A stretch of DNA of 14,495 nt from Oceanospirillaceae bacterium UBA7410 (GTDB taxonomy: Bacteria > Pseudomonadota > Gammaproteobacteria > Pseudomonadales > Balneatricaceae), in NCBI GenBank assembly GCA_002470565.1, contig DKMQ01000005.1, forward strand, positions 4,077 through 18,571. Reading direction: 5' to 3'. Below, in pieces: positions 9,630 to 14,495 of this stretch. Both the position numbers and the translations under genes were made by a program. The notes below the pieces were generated by a model. It was not told the origin of the DNA, searched no databases, and saw nothing but the letters and a program-made list of their open reading frames with translations. Each line of letters begins with the position of its first letter. Position 1 is the first letter of the stretch.

Positions 9630-10100
9630 TTACAGTTCGGCTGCCAACTTATCGACAAGCTCTTTATGGTTGTTTACATCGATAGATGCACCCAGGATTT
9701 TTTCCGCACCGGCCACAACAAGTGTTGCAACTTGAGCACGTAGCGCTTCTTTAGCACTATTCATTTCCTGTTCAACATCAGCAGTCGCTGCCACTTTAAT
9801 ACGGGTGGCTTCGGCTTGAGCGGTCTCTTTGGCTTCATCAACGATCTGGCTAGCGCGTTTATTAGCTTGCTCTATAATAGTAGCTGCTTGCGCTTTGCTT
9901 TGTTGCAGTGCTGTTTCTACAGACTGCTGGGCATCAGCAAGTTCACGTGCGGCCTTATCGGCTGCATCTAAACCTTCTGCGATCATCTTTTGACGCTCGG
10001 CCAAGGCCGCTGTAAGCGGTGGCCAAACAAACTTCATGCACAAGTACACGAAGATGGCAAAAGAAATAATCTGGCCCAAAATTGTCATGTTCATATTCAT
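9630..10100 (-). CDS. atpF: ATP synthase Fo subunit b
   Basis: Two copies of b form the peripheral stalk linking the membrane sector to delta. The 156 residues match E. coli AtpF exactly in length. One transmembrane helix spans about 5-25 ([20 protein letters not shown]), then Pro27-Pro28 and the conserved Arg36. The rest is a long, alanine-rich, charged coiled coil (about 40-135) ending in a delta-binding C-terminal helix (about 120-156). The first five codons contain three ATGs (Met1, 3, 5). The first aligns with E. coli MNLNATILG and lies about 7 bases after a GGAGGT ribosome site, so I chose it. Confidence 0.97.
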   Translation of the reverse strand: MNMNMTILGQIISFAIFVYLCMKFVWPPLTAALAERQKMIAEGLDAADKAARELADAQQSVETALQQSKAQAATIIEQANKRASQIVDEAKETAQAEATRIKVAATADVEQEMNSAKEALRAQVATLVVAGAEKILGASIDVNNHKELVDKLAAEL

Positions 10101-10140
10101 GGCAAGACCTCCATCTGAATGGGTTGGTTAAAGATGACCT

Positions 10141-10440
<300 letters not shown>

Positions 10441-10447
10441 GTAATGA

Positions 10448-11269
<822 letters not shown>

Positions 11270-11281
11270 TTATCTCACTTT

Positions 11282-11689
11282 TTATTTCGTAGAAGTTTGT
11301 TTATCTATAAATACTGGTAGCAATGCTACTAATACATGAGAGCCTGTAAAAGCTAAAAGTAAGGCTAATGGGTTTAGTGGTTCAACTAAACGAAAGGCTA
11401 AACTAAACAAGACTACCGTCAAGGTTATTTTGAGCACTTCATTGCCATACATTTGCGCCAAAGTTAGCTTTGCATCTGCTATTTGGGGGTTAGAATTAAG
11501 TTTATTACCACGTGCAAACTCTCGTCTAAGTGCCCAATATGCAGGCAGGCTGTAAATAGCACCACCAATAATTACGGACATTCCCGTAATGCCATTATTT
11601 ATAGATAAACCCACTCCAATCAACGCCACTATAAGGCACTGATAGGTTAATGTTTTTTGTAGCCAAAGGGGGGCTTTATTGAGCGCCAT
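11282..11689 (-). CDS. atpI: ATP synthase accessory protein I
   Basis: AtpI is a small membrane protein at the head of many atp operons. It is not part of the finished enzyme and has been linked to c-ring assembly and to magnesium supply. The 135 residues contain four predicted membrane helices at about 15-31, 37-53, 87-103 and 107-127, with a basic, polar loop between the second and third (RREFARGNK). The motif GGAIYSLPAYWA (42-53) fits the proteobacterial family, which is poorly conserved overall. The ATG has no good ribosome site, only TAAG nearby, so translation is probably weak, as expected for a substoichiometric helper. It is the first gene after the atp promoter. Confidence 0.88.
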   Translation of the reverse strand: MALNKAPLWLQKTLTYQCLIVALIGVGLSINNGITGMSVIIGGAIYSLPAYWALRREFARGNKLNSNPQIADAKLTLAQMYGNEVLKITLTVVLFSLAFRLVEPLNPLALLLAFTGSHVLVALLPVFIDKQTSTK

Positions 11690-11848
11690 ATTGCTTACAA
11701 AACTCGTTAGTTGTTGGTCTAAATTACGTTACTTGCTGCAACTAAGATTACAGCGAGCGTGATTATAGTGAGTTTGTGCGTAAACCTCAAGAAATTATCG
11801 CTTTAAAGTTGTGCGCGTATTTTAGCGCATTAACCTTATAAGCCCATA
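11690..11848 (-). promoter_or_regulatory. parB-atpI intergenic region with the atp operon promoter
   Basis: On the minus strand TTGAGG (11790-11785) and TATAAT (11767-11762) are separated by exactly 17 bases: a perfect -10, a -35 matching 4 of 6, and optimal spacing. Transcription would start near 11755, leaving a leader of about 65 bases before atpI. Just after the parB stop, TGCGC and GCGCA can form a 5-bp stem over an 8-base loop, but no T-run follows, so I see no terminator separating par from atp and some read-through is likely. Confidence 0.85.
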
Positions 11849-12724
11849 TTATCGGTGTTCAAGCCTAGCAATGATACCGTCTAGTTGGTCTAAAGTATCA
11901 TACGCAATGGTGAGTTTACCCTTACCTTTAGCTGATTGGAGTACACTAACTTCAGCCCCTAAAGACTCAGATAAGCGGTTTTGTAGGCTTTTAGTATCAG
12001 GATTAACCTGCTTTTTATCTATAATATGTGGTGTTTGTTGTGCTTTACGAACCAACTCTTCGGTTTGACGAACGGATAGGCCTTTAGCCACCACTTCACG
12101 AGCTAATTGCAGTTGTAGCTCGCCTTCTAAGGTCAACAATGAGCGTGCGTGGCCCATTTCCAAATCTCCACGTTCAAGCATTAATCGCACGGGCTCACTT
12201 AACTGCAGTAGGCGTAATAAATTGGCAATGGCGCTGCGTGATTTACCCACTGCATGTGCAACTTCTTGCTGGGTTAATTCAAACTCACTTTGTAACCGTT
12301 GTAAGGCAAATGCCTCTTCAATTGCATTTAGGTCTTCACGCTGGATATTTTCTATTAGTGCCATTGCAATGGCGGCTTCATCAGGCACTTCCTTAATAAG
12401 TGCTGGCACACTATCAAGCTGCGCTAACTGTGCAGCACGCCAGCGACGCTCGCCAGCAATAATTTCATATCGATCAATACCCACACTACGCACAACAATG
12501 GGCTGCATTATGCCATGCACTCGTATAGAAGAAGCTAGCTCTTCAAGAGCATCAGGGTCCATATCACGTCTTGGTTGATAAGCACCGCGCTGCATCCACT
12601 CTATAGGAATATCTTGTAAGCCATCTTTGCTATCAGTTTGTGTTTGTGTCAAGTCTACATCAAGGCTTCCTGCTCCTTGAAGTAAGGCCTGCAAACCACG
12701 ATTGAGCCCACGTTTTTTAACCAT
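11849..12724 (-). CDS. parB: Chromosome-partitioning protein ParB
   Basis: ParB binds parS sites near the origin, uses CTP to clamp and slide on DNA, and with ParA moves sister origins apart. The 291 residues are typical of chromosomal ParB. The N-terminal KKRGLNRGLQALL (3-15) is the short ParA-interacting motif. The CTPase/ParB-N domain follows, with GERRWRAA (91-98) and ENIQREDLN (125-133). A helix-turn-helix for parS recognition lies at about 151-171 (TQQEVAHAVGKSRSAIANLL), and the C-terminal dimerisation domain covers about the last 40 residues. It starts 10 bases after the parA stop with a weak ribosome site (TAGAG), so it probably depends on coupling to parA. I found no good parS palindrome in the window. 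Confidence 0.97.
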   Translation of the reverse strand: MVKKRGLNRGLQALLQGAGSLDVDLTQTQTDSKDGLQDIPIEWMQRGAYQPRRDMDPDALEELASSIRVHGIMQPIVVRSVGIDRYEIIAGERRWRAAQLAQLDSVPALIKEVPDEAAIAMALIENIQREDLNAIEEAFALQRLQSEFELTQQEVAHAVGKSRSAIANLLRLLQLSEPVRLMLERGDLEMGHARSLLTLEGELQLQLAREVVAKGLSVRQTEELVRKAQQTPHIIDKKQVNPDTKSLQNRLSESLGAEVSVLQSAKGKGKLTIAYDTLDQLDGIIARLEHR

Positions 12725-12733
12725 AATTCAACT

Positions 12734-13504
12734 CTATTTTTTTTCTTGTTGACGAATGAATTCACTAGCTAGTGCTAAATAAGCGACGGCACCTCGGGAG
12801 TGCTTATCGTACATTAGAGCTGGCAAACCATGACTTGGTGCTTCTGCTAGTCGCACATTGCGGGGGATTACAGTGCGATAAACCAAGTCACCAAAGTGAT
12901 TGATTAGCTGATGAGATACATCATTAGTAAGGCTATTACGTGGGTCGTACATGGTACGTAATATACCTTCAATAACTAAATTTGGATTAAGGCTGTTTTT
13001 AATTAACTTTACCGTGTTAAGTAACGCACTTATGCCCTCTAATGCATAATATTCGCACTGCATTGGCACTAAAACACTGTCGGCACAAGCCAATGCGTTA
13101 ACTGTTAACATACTTAAAGATGGTGGACAATCGATGAGTATGAAGTCATAGGGTTTTTCTAATTTGCTCAGTGCTATGCGCAGTCGTGCTTCTTTTTGTT
13201 GCACTTGAATCAATTCAACTTCTGCGGCTGTTAGATCGCCATTTGCTGGCAGCAAGTCATAGCCTGCGGGGGTGTTTTGGTGCACAACTTTTTTGATGTC
13301 TACTTTTTGGGTTAATACATCTAGCACAGAATAAGTTAAGGAGTTTTTTTCAATACCACTACCCATAGTGGTATTTCCTTGGGGATCCAGGTCTATAACT
13401 AACACGCGTCGCTTAGTGGCAACTAAAGAAGCAGCTAGGTTAACGCAGGTTGTTGTTTTTCCTACTCCGCCTTTTTGATTGGTTATGGCAATGACTCTGC
13501 TCAC
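12734..13504 (-). CDS. parA: Chromosome-partitioning ATPase ParA (Soj type)
   Basis: ParA is a DNA-binding, ParB-stimulated ATPase that draws ParB-parS complexes along the nucleoid. The 256 residues are the usual length for a chromosomal ParA without an N-terminal HTH. The deviant Walker A KGGVGKTT is at 11-18, with signature Lys11 and catalytic Lys16. VIDLDPQGN (36-44) supplies Asp40, and IDCPPSL (124-130) is Walker B. The start is GTG, not ATG: it overlaps the rsmG stop as GTGA (4 bases), and the family N-terminus (MSRVIAITNQKGGVGKTT) fits exactly, which leaves no room for a later start. A TAGGT ribosome site lies inside the end of rsmG. The frame ends in an eight-A run before TAG. Confidence 0.97.
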   Translation of the reverse strand: MSRVIAITNQKGGVGKTTTCVNLAASLVATKRRVLVIDLDPQGNTTMGSGIEKNSLTYSVLDVLTQKVDIKKVVHQNTPAGYDLLPANGDLTAAEVELIQVQQKEARLRIALSKLEKPYDFILIDCPPSLSMLTVNALACADSVLVPMQCEYYALEGISALLNTVKLIKNSLNPNLVIEGILRTMYDPRNSLTNDVSHQLINHFGDLVYRTVIPRNVRLAEAPSHGLPALMYDKHSRGAVAYLALASEFIRQQEKK

Positions 13505-14193
13505 AGGTGACCTATGCTAATTGTTTTCTTGATCGTTAACAGGTGGCGCTGAGCTTTAACCCCTGGCACCTGCAAGATTTCACAGTTTAGCAGGCTATAG
13601 TTTGCTGGCATAGCATCTAATTCTTGTTGTGGATAAGTGCCTTTCATTGCGACAAATTGTCCATCATTCCCTACTAGATGTTGGCAGCCATTTAACATTT
13701 CTGTAATTGATGCAAAGGCCCGTGACAAAACAACATCATAAGTTTTCTTGGGTATATATGCTTCACAACGTTGGTTTAATACTTCAACGTTTGTAAGTTG
13801 ATGAAGATGCTTAAACTGGGTTAAGAAACGCGTCTTTTTGCCATTTGTATCAAGCAAATGAATGACTTTTTGTGGCCAAATAATGGCTAAAATCAACCCT
13901 GGAAGTCCAGCACCTGTGCCAACGTCGATAAAACGTTGCCCATTTAACGTAGATAAGTGTTTGATGATAGCTAAACTATCTAATACATGCAGCTTAATCA
14001 TATCCAATGGATCGCGAATCGCCGTTAAGTTATAGGCTTTATTCCACTTAACAAGCTGCTCAATATAACTTACAAGGATATCAAGCTGTAATGGTGTCAA
14101 ATCTATCAAAAGATTTTTGCTACCCTTGCTAATCAGGCTTCGCCACTGCTCATGTGTTGCACTAGGTTCAACTATCGTATGGTTTAAGTTCAT
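13501..14193 (-). CDS. rsmG: 16S rRNA (guanine-527 N7)-methyltransferase
   Basis: RsmG (GidB) methylates N7 of G527 in the 530 loop of 16S rRNA using S-adenosylmethionine; its loss gives low-level streptomycin resistance in several species. The Rossmann-fold SAM motif DVGTGAGLPG is at 90-99, preceded by WNKAYNLTAIRDP (50-62) and HVLDSL (69-74). SRAFAS comes later, and VPGVKAQRHLLTIKK is near the C-terminus. At 230 residues it is longer than E. coli RsmG (207), mostly because of an N-terminal extension similar to that in Pseudomonas. The ATG begins 2 bases after the mnmG stop with no clear ribosome site, so it likely relies on translational coupling. No other in-frame ATG occurs before Met65. 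It overlaps parA by 4 bases. Confidence 0.97.
   Translation of the reverse strand: MNLNHTIVEPSATHEQWRSLISKGSKNLLIDLTPLQLDILVSYIEQLVKWNKAYNLTAIRDPLDMIKLHVLDSLAIIKHLSTLNGQRFIDVGTGAGLPGLILAIIWPQKVIHLLDTNGKKTRFLTQFKHLHQLTNVEVLNQRCEAYIPKKTYDVVLSRAFASITEMLNGCQHLVGNDGQFVAMKGTYPQQELDAMPANYSLLNCEILQVPGVKAQRHLLTIKKTISIGHL
13628..13636 (-). promoter_or_regulatory. Consensus DnaA box inside rsmG
   Basis: The minus strand reads TTATCCACA, a full match to the 9-base high-affinity DnaA box, spanning the Tyr-Pro-Gln codons of rsmG. I saw no second box or AT-rich unwinding region next to it, so it is not an origin by itself. By rough reckoning a chance match to this 9-mer on either strand of a window this long has a probability of about one in ten. 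Confidence 0.35.
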
Positions 14194-14195
14194 GA

Positions 14196-14495
14196 TTATA
14201 CTGCCAAATCTACTTTAGATTTGATCTTGTGTTTTTTGAGGTATATCAACAGTAGTGAAAGCGATGCAGGCGTAACCCCCTGAATTCTGCTAGCCATGCC
14301 TAGGTTGTTAGGGCGTATCTGTTCTAGCTTTGCCGTTGCTTCGTTAGATAGACCAGGGATACCTTGGTAGTTAAAATTATTTGGTATTTGTATTGACTCA
14401 CTTCTTTTTAGACGTTCTATATCTTCTTTTTGTCTATCAATATAACCTGCATATTTAACATCAATTTCTATTTGTTCACCAACATTAGGATCTAC
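14196..14495 (-). CDS. mnmG: tRNA uridine-5-carboxymethylaminomethyl modification enzyme, C-terminal part
   Basis: MnmG (GidA), with MnmE, modifies the wobble uridine of certain tRNAs using FAD and methylene-tetrahydrofolate. Only the last 99 residues are in the window; the gene continues past the edge. The visible part matches the C-terminal helical domain that binds MnmE and tRNA: QIEIDVKYAGYIDRQKEDIE (8-27), then QGIPGLSNEATAKL (44-57), and then the hallmark MASRIQGVTPASLSLLLIYLKK. It ends in KSKVDLAV and TAA, two bases before rsmG. The order mnmG-rsmG-parA-parB is the classical origin-proximal cluster, so dnaA/oriC probably lies beyond this side of the window. Confidence 0.95.
   Translation of the reverse strand, partial: VDPNVGEQIEIDVKYAGYIDRQKEDIERLKRSESIQIPNNFNYQGIPGLSNEATAKLEQIRPNNLGMASRIQGVTPASLSLLLIYLKKHKIKSKVDLAV

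Noticed and set aside
11505..11520. CACGTG-centred sequence in atpI as a parS candidate
   Set aside because: Flanking bases do not form the required palindrome, with mismatches on both sides.
12734..12746. Eight-A run at the end of parA as a programmed slippage site
   Set aside because: It encodes the final Lys-Lys codons just before the stop. Nothing downstream suggests a functional extended product.

Overview
The window is a piece of core chromosome from a gammaproteobacterium. The gene order mnmG-rsmG-parA-parB-atpIBEFHAGDC followed by glmU-glmS is the arrangement found near the replication origin in Pseudomonas, Marinobacter and Oceanospirillales-type bacteria. The proteins resemble their E. 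coli and Pseudomonas counterparts closely, while base composition looks moderate to AT-leaning by eye (not counted). This fits a marine Oceanospirillales-like lineage better than a high-GC Pseudomonas, but I cannot name a genus. Every gene I can support lies on the minus strand, so transcription runs from high to low coordinates. If dnaA/oriC lies beyond the mnmG side, as in relatives, this is the leading-strand direction.

Read in the direction of transcription: (1) 14495-11849, the tail of mnmG (tRNA wobble-uridine modification), rsmG (16S rRNA m7G methyltransferase), and parA/parB (chromosome segregation), packed with gaps of 2 to 9 bases or a 4-base overlap. (2) 11848-11690, a short intergenic region with a near-consensus sigma-70 promoter. 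(3) 11689-4667, the complete nine-gene F1Fo ATP synthase operon in the order I, a, c, b, delta, alpha, gamma, beta, epsilon, ending in a clear intrinsic terminator at 4619-4646. (4) 4618-4403, a 5' region carrying a plausible glmU promoter. (5) 4402-1204, glmU and glmS, which together make UDP-GlcNAc for peptidoglycan and LPS. (6) 1127-1, the N-terminal part of a membrane sensor with a CHASE domain, cut off by the window edge before its output domain.

The ATP synthase genes encode one rotary complex: AtpB, AtpE and AtpF form the membrane sector, AtpH and AtpF the stator, AtpA/G/D/C the catalytic head and rotor stalk. The catalytic and proton-path residues that I checked are present. GlmS makes glucosamine-6-phosphate and GlmU performs the last two steps to UDP-GlcNAc; the intermediate enzyme GlmM is not here.

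I found no mobile elements, tRNA or rRNA genes, CRISPR arrays, phage genes or defence genes, and nothing that looks like an undescribed system. The points most worth a second look are small: hairpins in two gaps of the atp operon, an atpE translational-enhancer-like leader, a consensus DnaA box inside rsmG, and the unassigned CHASE sensor downstream of glmS.
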